Positions 1 to 10,766 of a stretch of DNA of 64,000 bases are shown piece after piece. This stretch comes from Adineta vaga (taxonomy: Eukaryota > Rotifera): positions 1,364,001-1,428,000 of the forward strand of contig CP075497.1 in NCBI GenBank assembly GCA_021613535.1, given 5' to 3'. The translations under genes were made by a program, and so were the position numbers. Every line of letters begins with the position of its first letter. Positions within the stretch are counted from its first letter, which is position 1. The notes beneath the pieces are model-generated. The model was not told the origin of the DNA. It was given only the letters and a program-made list of their open reading frames with translations, and did not search any database.

Positions 1-846
1 CAATTATTGGAATTCTTAATGATAAATATTTTGATATTTCAGAATAAAAAATATTTTGTTCAAATAAATATTGTGAAAATAAATTTTGTGTAAGAAAATG
101 TTCTTCATTAGCAAATTTATATGTTTCAGTAACATAAATATCTCGTGTTAATGTTCGTGTTTGTTCACAATCATTACGAATATCTTCTAATTCATGTGAA
201 CGTTCATCATAATTTGTTAATTGATAACGATCAGATCGAGTTTGAAATTTTTTTAGATTTGAATCAGCTGTTTCCAAACGTTTTTGAGCTTTTTCATAAT
301 TTTCTTTCACTTCTGTCATTGTTTGACGAATAGTTGACTAAATTATAAAGATTTCAAAAAACTAAAAAGTAAAAAAAATCAAACAAACTTGTTTTTCTTT
401 TGCTTGATCAATAATTTTTTTAATTTGTTCAAGAGATTCTTTTCTTCTTAAATCAATAAAATCATGTATTTGTACTAAATCATCAATTGTACGATTAAGA
501 ATTGATGAAGCACCATTTGGACCATATGGAGAACGATAATTTTTCGCCACTTCACTTGAACGAAAATCTTTAAATGATTTCGATATTTCATTATCGAAAC
601 TTTTATTTAACTAAAATGAAATTCTATTTTCATTTTCTTATTTATTAAAACAATTCAACTTACAAAATCTTTATCTGTTTTATAAATATCAGATAAAACT
701 TTACAAGCATCTCGAATATATCGAACTCGATTATAACAATCTGGTACATCATCATTTCTAAATAAGAATTTTCAATGAAAGAAATTCTTTTGAAAAAATA
801 AAATCATTTACTTTGTTCCCGAGATAAATGGACGTAATTTATTCAT
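1..846 (-). CDS. BAR-like coiled-coil protein, 3' part outside window
   Basis: Four exons can be joined in one frame: 846-812, 757-664, 610-389 and 337-1, with GT/AG borders and matching phases. The gene continues beyond base 1. The product so far is about 227 residues, nearly all charged helix. The pattern of long helices (EKAQKRLETADSNLKKF near the middle, then a segment rich in Tyr and Phe) resembles the BAR domains of ACAP/ASAP-type proteins, which form curved dimers on membranes. No PH, ArfGAP or SH3 domain is visible because the rest is missing. The start ATG at 846 follows directly on a TTTTAG acceptor, so either an upstream non-coding exon or a trans-spliced leader supplies the 5' end. 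A different coiled-coil family remains possible. The gene is confident, the BAR assignment weak. Confidence 0.6.
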
Positions 847-1234
847 CTAAAATGAATTTATTTAAAAGTTTTTTCTCGAATGATCGTGATCAAATAAAAT
901 CGAAAGATTGATTTTTAATGATTATTTATTAAAAAAAGAATCTTTCTTCGAAATTCAAATCGATTTATTCCTTTTAATATATAATAATAATAATCATCAA
1001 ATCTTTTTAATTTATTTGATTAGAATCAATCAATCAATCATTTACAAAAACAAAATATTTATTTCATTTTATATTTTTTATATTTTCTTTTTTAGTTTAA
1101 GAAAAAAATTAAAAGAATAATTTCATTTTTAAATTCAAAATTTGATTTTCGCAAGATGTCGCTCATTTACAATGTAAAGAGAATGAATAGGATGAGATTA
1201 TTTTCTATTTTTATAATCAAATGAAACCTATTCA

Positions 1235-1623
1235 ATGAATTTGTTGAAAAACTTTCTGTTTTTTTCTTTTCTTATTTCATTTCTAATGAATAACATCGAA
1301 GAATATTCTTTACCTACGAATTCTATTTCAATAATTGATGAAAATAATTCTTATGAAAGATCATTTCAAGATTCTAATTGGACTATACAACGAGAAACAT
1401 CAATTACTATTGAGTATAAATTCAGATTTTTTTTCATAGGTTTTATTCATTTATTCTTCTTTTTTCCAGTAAGAGTATCAATAATTCATCAATATGTTTT
1501 TCAAAGAAAATTCAAATTTTATTTGGAATATTTCTACTTATTGTAATTATTTTATCTATATTATTACCAATAATAGTATGTGTTATATATCCTCGTTATA
1601 TTTCATCATCAAAATACAAGTAA
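1235..1623 (+). CDS. Small single-pass membrane protein, unknown family
   Basis: Two exons, 1235-1413 and 1470-1623, joined across a 56 bp intron (GTATAA...TTCCAG) give 110 residues. Residues 1-18 form a hydrophobic signal peptide. A short ectodomain carries several NxS/T glycosylation sequons. One strongly hydrophobic helix near residues 73-97 (FGIFLLIVIILSILLPII) is followed by a short basic tail, so this looks like a type I membrane protein. I do not recognise a family. Without the splice the frame stops soon after the intron, and the spliced version restores a membrane helix, which supports the model. It is divergent from the BAR-like gene, with 388 bp between starts. Confidence 0.55.
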
Positions 1624-3396
1624 ATGGGAAAAAAGTTTTCAACAATTTGGATTGGTGAATTGTTTTTATTTCCTAATGTGATCAGAACAAAGTTCTAATA
1701 CATAAAAGTTTGAAAAGTGCATTGTCTTAATTTAATATGCTACATTCAAAAAGATGTCGGAGAACAACAACACGTAGTTGTAAGGTTTTAAAATTAATTC
1801 TTCGAATAGCAATAGAATTTGTATGTTCTACCACCGTATAACATTAGTATGAAGGAATAATATAATCAATTCATTCATCTGTATCACAACATATATCAAA
1901 AACTTCTACATCGTATCTCTATAGGGTATGTACTGTGGTGCTTTCATTCAATACATCGAATCTTGAAAAATATTGTCTGTTATTATTGTATGACAGATGT
2001 TAGAATCAGAACCACCAGCAAACATGACCTAAGTATTCACTAAGTACGATGTAAAATGAAACACGCATTTTTTGAGAAGCGATCAACCACATTTAAATAA
2101 ATACAAGTAATAAAATCAGATGAAATCTTTTCAATGTTAACTTTTAAGATGTCTCAAACAATGGTCATTTCTATTTGTTAAAGCAATGAACAAAGTAATA
2201 ACTTTTTGTTGAATTTGTTGCAAAGAATCTATAGTATTGATAAAGTAATTTTGAACTGCGTCATTATAGTAATAAAGAGCATATCGAACATGAGATGTAC
2301 GGATAATATGAACATACGACATATAAAATATGGCTTTTGATATAAGATTTCAATATAAACATTAAAAGAGAAATACGAAAATATCGTAAGTGTTCTCCTA
2401 TAACTTGGATATCTGTTCGCGTGCATTTTCGAAGAACGTAATAAACAACTAAGTGGTTGTTTTCTTTCATTTCTTTAGAAGAACTGAGAACCATAAATCT
2501 GCTGGAAAAATACAAGAGAATGATTATATTTTATATGAAAACAGTATTCTATCTAAAACTTATTCGCATTCATTTTGATTGATTCTCAGACATTTCCTGT
2601 ATTTAGACTTAAGAATGCTAATTAAAAGATTAATAAACATTGAATTCCATTGTCTATTCTCTTCATCAATAAGTGATTTAAGTTTAAACGAAGCTACAGT
2701 ATATTGAGCATTGATAGAAAATATGAGAAAAGATTTTGATGTGATCAACGAATTATTCCTCACATATGTAAAAGAAAAAGATATTTATTGAGAGTGTGCT
2801 TTTATATTACGATATTCTAATCAAGGAATATTTTGTTGTTGATCGTATCATTTTGAAAGCTATAGATAGAAGATCTTTTACGTGACTGTATAATGTAAGA
2901 TGTCAAAAGTATACTGAAATTGCCAGAATTCGAGAAAACTTCTCTTCAGTCTCTCTAAAAGGATTTTGTATAATTCTCTTTTAAACACCGAAACAACATC
3001 CCTTTTCTGCATTAAACTTGGAAAATTTTTTGATTAAACTTATTTTTTGTAGAAGAGAGAAAAGTTTATCAATCAAATAGAGAATTGAATAACTCTTCAA
3101 TTTGCAAGAAAAAACTAAACCAACTTCTCATAGTTTTGGGATGTCATTCATTAGAATTACCAAAATTTAGCTGAAACTTAGATTATACATGATACAAGCA
3201 TTAATAAGTCTTTTACTTTGTTCGTAGCTGTGAATTTATTTATTTGATAGGCGTGCAACAATAATTCACCATTCCACACAATGTACTGAAATACATAGAT
3301 TTTAAGAATTGGAACAATCTATAGACTATTTAATAGAAATTATGTTCAATTTATTCTACGAGATCATCCTCGAAAGGTTCAACAAAAAATATGTAC
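1624..3396. other. Intergenic stretch, no convincing gene
   Basis: About 1.8 kb without a supported gene. Short overlapping open frames lie on the minus strand between 2137 and 2763, but they do not join with consistent splice phases and match no family I know. They may be the remains of an old gene. The rightmost 200 bp already belong to the left duplication unit. Confidence 0.5.
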
Positions 3397-5460
3397 TTAA
3401 AATATAACACAGTCAAACGATGTTAAGTCGTCAATAATTATATCAGCAAACAAGTTGTCATCAATACTGAATTGTTCCTCAAAGTAAGAGAATTCGTCTT
3501 GATTAAACTTGGTTAACTGAAGAATTAGATTTTGTTTATGTAATTCAAGTTGATTAATTAAATTTTCCACCGAAACTTCTTTTTCTTCCAATTGTTTGAC
3601 TTGTTCAAGTAGATCATTTAAAACCTTCTCCCTTCTTTCTTTCAATTTTTTTGCTGATAAACGATTTCTTTCACGTCTTAAATTTCGCTTCAATTGTTCT
3701 TCATCACTAACTTGTTCGAATTTGGAACGACGACCAGTTAATAATGTTGAAGCTTGACTTCGTCGATGACAAATTCGTATCGGACCATAATGTATAGCAT
3801 CAGTGGCTGCATAATGTTTCTTGTTTTTTGGTTTCGATGACATTTTATAATATTTAAGCGAAGTCAAAAAATGTTCTTTCTCCTTTGGATAGAATATCAC
3901 TCGATGGTTACGCTTCGATGAGAAATAAACCTACGCACAGTCCTTTACGTCAACAAAAAAGTATCCTATATCAAACTATTTTCTTCTTACCTTTTTTTTC
4001 ACTTACATTGATTTATATATAACATATGCTTTATTTACGTCGGTGTAAAAACAAATATCCCACATATTTTCACCTACAAATATTTATAATATCTTTGTGG
4101 AGGTAGTCGAAACCATGTAATTACTGTACATTGATTATTCATTATTAAATTTCGCTAATTCAGTTTTTCTCATTTTCTACTTTAATTTAGAGAAATAAAT
4201 CTATTCAATAAAAGAAAACAATTTTTTCTTCATCAAGATTCTCTTGTATGAAATAACTAAAAAATTGAAATTATTAAATTTTATAGAAATATAATCCAAT
4301 TGCTAAAATATCTTGTTTTATCGTTTAATAAGTAAAGGTGACATATGAAGAAGAAACGATGTTGATAATGGATTAAATTGATTCAGTTTGAAATGAATTT
4401 GAATCCATTGATCTAATAATTCTTTCCAATCATTTAAAATCTTTTCATTAATCTCTAAATGATTTTTTGTTTGATTTAATTTATTATTTTGTTCATTTTC
4501 TAAAACTTGACCCATTTCATTTACATGAAGATAAAGACCACGATTAGAAAGTGATGTAACTAGTTCATATGAAGAAAGTTTATTCATATTTTTGATTTGT
4601 TTATCATCCATTAATATTCGATATTGCCACATTTCTAATTGAGATTCTAAAGAATAACTTGATAATAAATAACGAGCAAGAAATGAAGAATGTAACACAG
4701 ATTGATGAAGTTTTAATAAATGTTCACGAGAAAATAATGATAATGGATAACATTGATGAAATAATGAAGAATATTCAGGTATTGATGAGAGAATGGTTTC
4801 ATATCGATTTTCACTTCTTTCAACCTTTTTATATTAAAAGAAAACAATAGTTTTATTTTTTTTTCAACAAAAATTTCAATATACTTCATTAATGAATTGT
4901 GTGATTGGTATCATTCCATAAATAGTTTGACTATTGAATTGATTTTGATTAAATTCAATAAATGAATCAATGATTTGACAAGAAACATTTGCATCTTCAT
5001 TTATAAATTTGATCTAAAGAAAAAAGCAAAAGAATTGTGATATGTTGAAAAGAAAGAAAATAAGTAAACCTTTTGTGTCGGCATGATTAATGTTGATGGA
5101 AGATATTTGGGCCCAAGAATTGCTAACAATGGTGCACTATAACCAAGAATTGGTATAGAAAACAATGTCACAAATGGAACACCGACACGAATATCATAAC
5201 CGAATTGTTTTAAAAATAATTGATCATTTCGTGTTAAATCATTTTCATTTCTATTTGAAATTGATAGATAGAAAAATCTATTTTATTATTGAAACAATTC
5301 GAATTACTTTTTTTTAATTTGTTGAATAAATCGAGAATTTCGATAGAGCAATTTTGATCCAAGCCAATAATGATTAAGAACATATCGAATACGAGATATT
5401 ATCGAGGGTTTTATTGATGATGATGATGAACTCAAACGAAGTGTTGAATATGTTAAATGA
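3190..5460. repeat. Segmental duplication, unit A
   Basis: This block matches 8060-10056 in the same orientation and order: a 3' flank, a bZIP gene, its upstream region, and a LETMD1-like gene. Similarity is uneven. From about 4330 to 5450 the units are nearly identical with an offset of 4610, introns included. The bZIP part and flanks match only in patches. Similarity stops inside LETMD1 exon 1, after the serine run. See the partner unit for the decayed copy. Confidence 0.85.
3397..3900 (-). CDS. bZIP transcription factor
   Basis: Single-exon frame of 167 residues, or 148 if the second ATG at 3843 (MSSKPKNKKH) is used, which I prefer because the upstream residues look like leader sequence. 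The centre has a basic region with the bZIP pattern (RRERNRLSAKKLKERR, Asn then Lys eight residues on). A leucine-zipper-like coiled coil with heptad Leu, Val and Ile follows for about 50 residues. The C-terminus is acidic (FADIIIDDLTSFD), which could be an activation segment. The product should be a nuclear DNA-binding dimer of the CREB/ATF/CEBP superfamily. The subfamily cannot be fixed by eye. A broken copy lies at about 8220-8530. Confidence 0.75.
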   Translation of the reverse strand: MIFYPKEKEHFLTSLKYYKMSSKPKNKKHYAATDAIHYGPIRICHRRSQASTLLTGRRSKFEQVSDEEQLKRNLRRERNRLSAKKLKERREKVLNDLLEQVKQLEEKEVSVENLINQLELHKQNLILQLTKFNQDEFSYFEEQFSIDDNLFADIIIDDLTSFDCVIF

Positions 5461-5507
5461 CTAGTTTTTAATAGAAATAAACTATTCATCTTTTTTTGTT
5501 TTATCAC
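4318..5507 (-). CDS. LETMD1: LETMD1-like mitochondrial protein, copy A
   Basis: Four exons: 5507-5309 (to 5308), 5250-5070, 5013-4885 and 4824-4318, in consistent phase, about 338 residues. An alternative ATG lies six codons downstream (MNSLFLLK). The N-terminus is rich in Ser, Arg and Leu like a mitochondrial presequence. A membrane segment follows (FVTLFSIPILGYSAPLLAIL) and then the LPSTLIMPTQK stretch typical of LETM-type domains. The C-terminal helical part has the tract LLDQWIQIHFKLNQ and then TSFLLHMSPLL, close to the end of vertebrate LETMD1. Proteins of this family sit in mitochondria and are linked to mitochondrial function; the molecular activity is not settled. This copy is intact, unlike copy B. 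Confidence 0.8.
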
Positions 5508-6833
5508 TTAGAAAGATTTAAAAAGTAAATAAAAGAAAACTTTCATAACCACCTTCATTTTTTCTTGTCTTGTTCTCCTCGTATGCTGACTGGTGGAATG
5601 AATAAACCAAGGAAATGTAAACTATAGAATGACAGTTACTATTACTACTAGCGCTATCCCTCTCATTGTCTTTTTCCTTGTCGAATCTTTGGTGTTTTAC
5701 TATTATTTCAATGTCTTGATTGTCTGTATATCGTCAATGTAATGTGACGGTGACATAGTTAGTTTCCCTATTATTATTACTATGAATTAAACGAGTGAGG
5801 ATTTGTATATTTAGTAAAAGCATGAACACTCTAATTATGATATCATATTTTCTTTGTAAATGTACAATCTTGATTTATTCATAAACATAAATAAATTTTC
5901 CTTATATTAGCCTAGGTCGGTCATTTCGACTTCCGGAACTAGAAGGAAACGTTCGGAAAAAACAGATTTTTTTGCAAGATCCGACAAGTTCCGCAACTTT
6001 GTCACTCGTTCCATCAGGAAAAATATACGGAAATGGATTAGTTACTGAATCAATTAAAAATTATTGTGGGCAAATAAATCAATGAAAAATTAAAAAATTA
6101 AACGTATTCTTAAAGAGTTGGCGATCATAAAATCGTCAACGGGATTTGTAAGCTATTGCTCTTATTTTGGAAAAATTTTACTTTCAACAGCTGAAATGAA
6201 ATTATGGTGTCTTTTTTTATGAATGTGTATGTGTATAGTATACAAAAATATATGAGCATTGTAATAGAACTTTCTTCATTTCCTAGGTAAACTCAATTAA
6301 AATGAAGTTGTTAAGATGTTACAAGACGTAAGGAATCCACAGGAAAAAATTGCGACAGTTTCCTGCCGCAACACTGCTTTCATGTTCCAGCGATTTTCCC
6401 GCATCTTCCCAGCCAGATCCCGTTGGATCCGATGTCTGGAATCATCGTCATGGGTGTTGGTTAATAATCATGTTTACCTGGTCTTTTATTATTTTCTGAT
6501 GGTGTTTTGGCATTTGGTTGTCGAACAAAATACTTAATCTTAATTGGTAAACCATTTCTACTATTCATACACATTTCTAAATTGTCATCAAAGTATATAT
6601 GATTGATAAAGATGAGATTATTTTGATGAATACACAAGAAACGAATGTATAGTTATAGGACATTAAATACTTAGATCATATATAGAAGAATTGTTAATAG
6701 TTCGTATTGTATTTCAGTCAGAGATGTCCGGCGCGGCAGCGTTCGATTTTTTCGGGATATTTTTACAAAACTTTTTTGAGTATATTTTGATATATAAAAT
6801 TTAAATTGTTTTTTTCTTCATTTACATCATATA
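5508..6833. other. Intergenic stretch with GC-richer patches
   Basis: No gene is supported. Patches near 5915-6050, 6315-6460 and 6720-6760 are clearly richer in GC than their surroundings and hold motifs such as TTCCGGAAC. They lie just upstream of the hAT transposase relic and are probably parts of the same decayed element, but I could not identify terminal repeats. Confidence 0.4.
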
Positions 6834-7118
6834 GAATATTTTCTCGATCAATATCTTGAAACTGAAATATCATCAACTATGGTGAAAGAAAATCCACTCG
6901 AATTTTGGTCTGGTGAATTTGCTTCGAGATTCCCCCGTTTAAAAAATCTAACGAGGAGAATCTTGTTGATTCCAGCTACTACGTCAGGAACCGAACGATT
7001 ATTTAGTTACAGTGGTATTATCCTAAACAGTATAGAAGACAACGACGTTCGCCAGATCAAATAGATAATATGTTGGTTATTAGAAGTGCTCGACAAATAC
7101 TTTCAAATATAAAATAAG
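6834..7118 (+). pseudogene. hAT transposase C-terminal relic
   Basis: The frame from 6834 reads about 77 residues that match the hAT C-terminal dimerisation region: NPLEFW, then FPRLKNLTRRILLIPATT, then GTERLFSYSG. A shift in frame near 7045 moves the continuing sequence (SPDQIDNMLVIRSARQIL) to another frame before a stop. The catalytic core and the zinc-finger N-terminus are missing. This is a dead fragment of a hAT DNA transposon. It sits between the two duplication units, so it inserted before, during or after their separation. Confidence 0.75.
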
Positions 7119-8059
7119 TTAAATTGAAAGAATATGCACTTTCTTTAAAAAATATCTTGTTGGTGATTTATTTGGAAGAAAAAAAACATAATAAACGTTT
7201 AAACTGATTTAAATCAACCTTCTTTTTGTTTGAATGATATTTCCATCTATATACGCATGAGAAACAGTAAATAAATTAGAGTTTATTAACATATAATAGA
7301 TAATAGTATCATAAAACTAGGTGTAATATTATATGCATATCTATAGTGTCTTGTTAATGTCTAATTATTGTTATTTCTGTTCTTTTCTAAATTGAAATGT
7401 TGGTATGGAAATGGAAATGACTTAAGCAATTGAACTATAATATTCCTTTCACAATATATGACAAAGTATATTACTGTATTTATCTCGATTACGTATTACA
7501 CACTTATGATTCAACCAAGACTTTGATATATTTATCAACATGATTCATATTATCTCATACAGATAATTTAACAATTGCCCACATTAAAGTGAACCTTGAC
7601 TGATTTCTATAAACTGTAAAAAGTTTATTTTGCATTCTATTAATCTTTCGAAGATTTAAAAAAATTTAAGGGATCTATTAGCATACGTTGTTCCTCCTTG
7701 CATTTGACAAATCAACTTTTACACTTTGCAACACGAGTTTCTGTACTTTGCCGCTCAGCACATATTTCAGACTATAGTTTGCATAATCGCGGCAGCGGTT
7801 CAACCTCGGCCGCAATGGAAATCTCTGATTTCAATAGAGATACGTATGAGGATACAAAAAAGTACACAAGTCGAAGAATTTGATCCCTCAATTTGGAAGA
7901 AAAATTCCAGATAATGATTAAATTCTACATCGAAAATATCAAGATCCTTCTAATATATATGATAGAAATCTAGTATTTCAATCAAAACTTATCCTGCTTC
8001 TTTCTATTGATGCTCAATTATTTTCTAGAATACCATATCATTAAGAGATTGTAGAAAAT
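7119..8059. other. Intergenic stretch between hAT relic and unit B
   Basis: No gene is supported. Two overlapping short frames near 7698-7914 lie in a GC-richer patch (GCGGCAGCGGTTCAACCTCG) and are not convincing as protein. They may be another transposon remnant. Confidence 0.4.
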
Positions 8060-10056
8060 TTTGGTATAAATAGTACAAGCATCAATAAATCTGGTTCGAT
8101 AGTGGAGCAACAATGATTCATTATTTTATATACGGATAAGTATTGAAATACATAGATCTTACAAATAGAACGATTTATAGACTATATTAAATAGAAATTA
8201 TGATCAAATTTATTCTAATATATAACGCAAAAGAAAACATAATCAAACGATTTTATAGTTGTCCATTGTTAGATTGTTCTTCAAAAAAAGAATCAGAATT
8301 TTTCAATCGTTCTTTGTTACTAACTTAATCGAATTTTGAGCAACGACCACTAGTAAGTAATGTTGAAAGCTGCCTAAGTCGATGATAAAATCGTATTTTG
8401 GACTATAATGTATACGTATATAATCACTTGATAGATGATCTTTCATTTTTTTTATTTCGATAACATTTTGACTTACTTATACAAAATCAAATAATTTTTC
8501 TTCTTTAAATACCATACCAATCGATGGTTACACTTTACTGAAAAATAAATCTACGCATCATCGTTCATATCAATAGGTATTATTCTCTCTGAAACTAAGT
8601 TCTTCTTATCTTTTTTCCATGTACATTCATTCATTCGTATGAAACGTGTTTTTCATTTGTTCATATCAAAGCATATATTCCAAATATCTTTACCTATAGG
8701 TACCAAGTATTATACATCTGTGGAGGTGATCAAGAAAATGGAAAAAATTTATACAAGCTGTTCACTATTACAGATTGTTCATGTAACTTTTCTTCTTTTC
8801 TATATTATTTAAGGAAAAAATCATTCTTTTTTTCATCTAGATAACTCTCTTATTATCAATCTTTGACAATTCTTCTGATAGAAAAAAATTTCTTATAAAA
8901 CAAGAAAAAAATTCGATGAAAATAATTTTATTGTTTAACAAGTAAAGGTGAAATATGAAGAAGAAATTATGTTGATATTGGATTAAATTGTTTCAGTTTG
9001 AAATGAATTTGAATCCATTGATCTAATAATTCTTTCCAATCATTTAAAACCTTTTCATTAATCTCTAAATGATTTTTTGTTTGATTTAATTTATTATTTT
9101 GTTCATTTTCTAAAACTTGACCCATTTCATTTACATGGAGATAAAGACCACGATTAGAAAGTGATGTAACTAATTCGTATGAAGAAAGTTTATTCATATT
9201 TTTGATTTGTTTATCATCCATTAATATTCGATATTGCCACATTTCTAATTGAGATTCTAAAGAATAATTTGATAATAAATAACGAGCAAGAAATGAAGAA
9301 TGTAACACAGATTGATGAAGTTTTAATAAATGTTCACGAGAAAATAATGATAATGGATAACATTGATGAAATAATGAAGAATATTCAGGTATTGATGAGA
9401 GAATGGTTTCATATCGATTTTCACTTCTTTCAACCTTTTTATATTAAAAGAAAACAATAGTTTTATTTTTTTTTCAACAAAAATTTCAATATACTTCATT
9501 AATGAATTGTGTGATTGGTATCATTCCATAAATAGTTTGACTATTGAATTGATTTTGATTAAATTCAATAAATGAATCAATGATTTGACAAGAAACATTT
9601 GCATCTTCATTTATAAATTTGATCTAAAGAAAAAAGCAAAAGAATTGTGATATGTTAAAAAGAAAGAAAATAGGTAAACCTTTTGTGTTGGCATAATTAA
9701 TGTTGATGGAAGATATTTTGGTCCGAGAATTGCTAAAAGTGGTGCACTATAACCAAGAATTGGTATAGAAAATAATGTCACAAATGGAACACCGACACGA
9801 ATATCATAACCGAATTGTTTTAAAAATAATTGATCATTTCGTGTTAAATCATTTTCATCTCTATTCGAAATTGATAGATAGAAAAATCTATTTTATTATT
9901 GAAACAATTCGAAATACTTTTTTTTAATTTGTTGAATAAATCGAGAATTTCGATAGAGCAATTTTGATCCAAGCCAATAATGATTAAGAACATATCGAAT
10001 ACGAGATATTATCGAGGGTTTTATTGATGATGATGATGAACTCAAACGAAGTGTTG
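8060..10056. repeat. Segmental duplication, unit B
   Basis: Partner of 3190-5460, same orientation. The left half is strongly diverged with deletions, including loss of most of the bZIP domain. The right half, about 8960-10050, differs from unit A by only a few bases over about 1.1 kb, in introns as well as exons. An uneven profile of this kind fits gene conversion of the LETMD1 part after an older duplication. Confidence 0.85.
8220..8530 (-). pseudogene. Decayed bZIP copy
   Basis: The block aligns with the bZIP gene at 3397-3900. It keeps the region of the start (the GATAACATTTT area near 8460), the following N-terminal segment and the C-terminal end. About 180 bp covering the zipper and most of the basic region are absent, and small indels break the frame. 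No open frame of useful length remains. It is the unit B counterpart of the intact gene. Confidence 0.7.
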
Positions 10057-10099
10057 ATTTTATCAAATAATTACATCTTAATAAATCTAAACTTTTCAT
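8967..10099 (-). CDS. LETMD1: LETMD1-like protein, copy B, truncated C-terminus
   Basis: Exons 10099-9918, 9860-9680, 9623-9495 and 9434-8967 have the same phases and introns as copy A, offset by 4610. The first 15 or so residues differ from copy A (MKSLDLLRCNYLIK). The rest is almost identical. A TAA at 8967-8969 replaces the Ser codon that follows Ser-Thr in copy A, so the last 14 residues, including the conserved FLLH stretch, are lost. The lost segment is still readable downstream and ends at the equivalent stop. The protein of about 318 residues may still fold. It is either a functional shorter paralog or an early pseudogene. It is divergent from the membrane-protein gene at 10325. Confidence 0.75.
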
Positions 10100-10324
10100 C
10101 GTTTTCTGCTTTACTCAATAGCCTTATATTTTACAAAATGTCTAGGACAAAATCGAAAATTTCAATGTAGCGATCCGTTCTTTATCATCATCAGTTGACT
10201 GGTTATTAGATATACCAATGAAGATTTAAAAGAATATTTTCATTCGTAAATTTTCTATATGATGAACATTAGAGAAAAAAATTTCGATTGTTAAAAAAAG
10301 AATTGGCGCAAGAACTGAAATGAT

Positions 10325-10766
10325 TTGAATATGTTAATAAAACATCGAGAAATAATTCAAGGATTAATTATTGGTTCATGTCTTCTTATTCTTTGTTTAA
10401 TTCTTGTTTATTTATTCATTTATTATAAAAGAAAACAAAGAAAATTAATTTTAAATGAAAATAATTATGAAAATAAACGAAAAATTCTTGGAGAATTAAT
10501 GAGAAAAAGTTTTGAATTAGCTCAAACTGTTGAAAAAGTTGCAGACGAAAAAGAAAAACGACTTAGTCTCAAAGATGATTTGTAATCTCAATATGATATT
10601 CACAAATCTATCAATCAGTGACGTAACCATCCAAGAAAATTTAACTCTTCCAAGATCAGCAAAGTTTGTTGCTAATATAAATTACAGTTACAATTCTATT
10701 CTGAAGAATCAGAAGAAAAATGTTGATAGAAATATGAAAATCATGTTTTGTTTTTCTTTAAAATAA
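10325..10766 (+). CDS. Small single-pass membrane protein, unknown family
   Basis: The first frame (10325-10585) encodes 86 residues: a short basic start, one transmembrane helix (LIIGSCLLILCLILVYLFIYY), then KRKQRK and a charged helix. A likely 37 bp intron at 10582-10618 (GTAATC...AATCAG) joins a second exon at 10619-10766 in frame, extending the product to 134 residues with DFDVTIQENLTLPRS after the splice. The topology is probably N-out or a signal-anchor with a cytosolic tail. I do not recognise the family. The intron is shorter than most here, so the unspliced 86-residue version cannot be excluded. Confidence 0.5.

Noticed and set aside
2137-2763. Overlapping minus-strand frames
   Set aside because: They do not join with splice borders in phase, and no family was recognised. 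At best a decayed gene.
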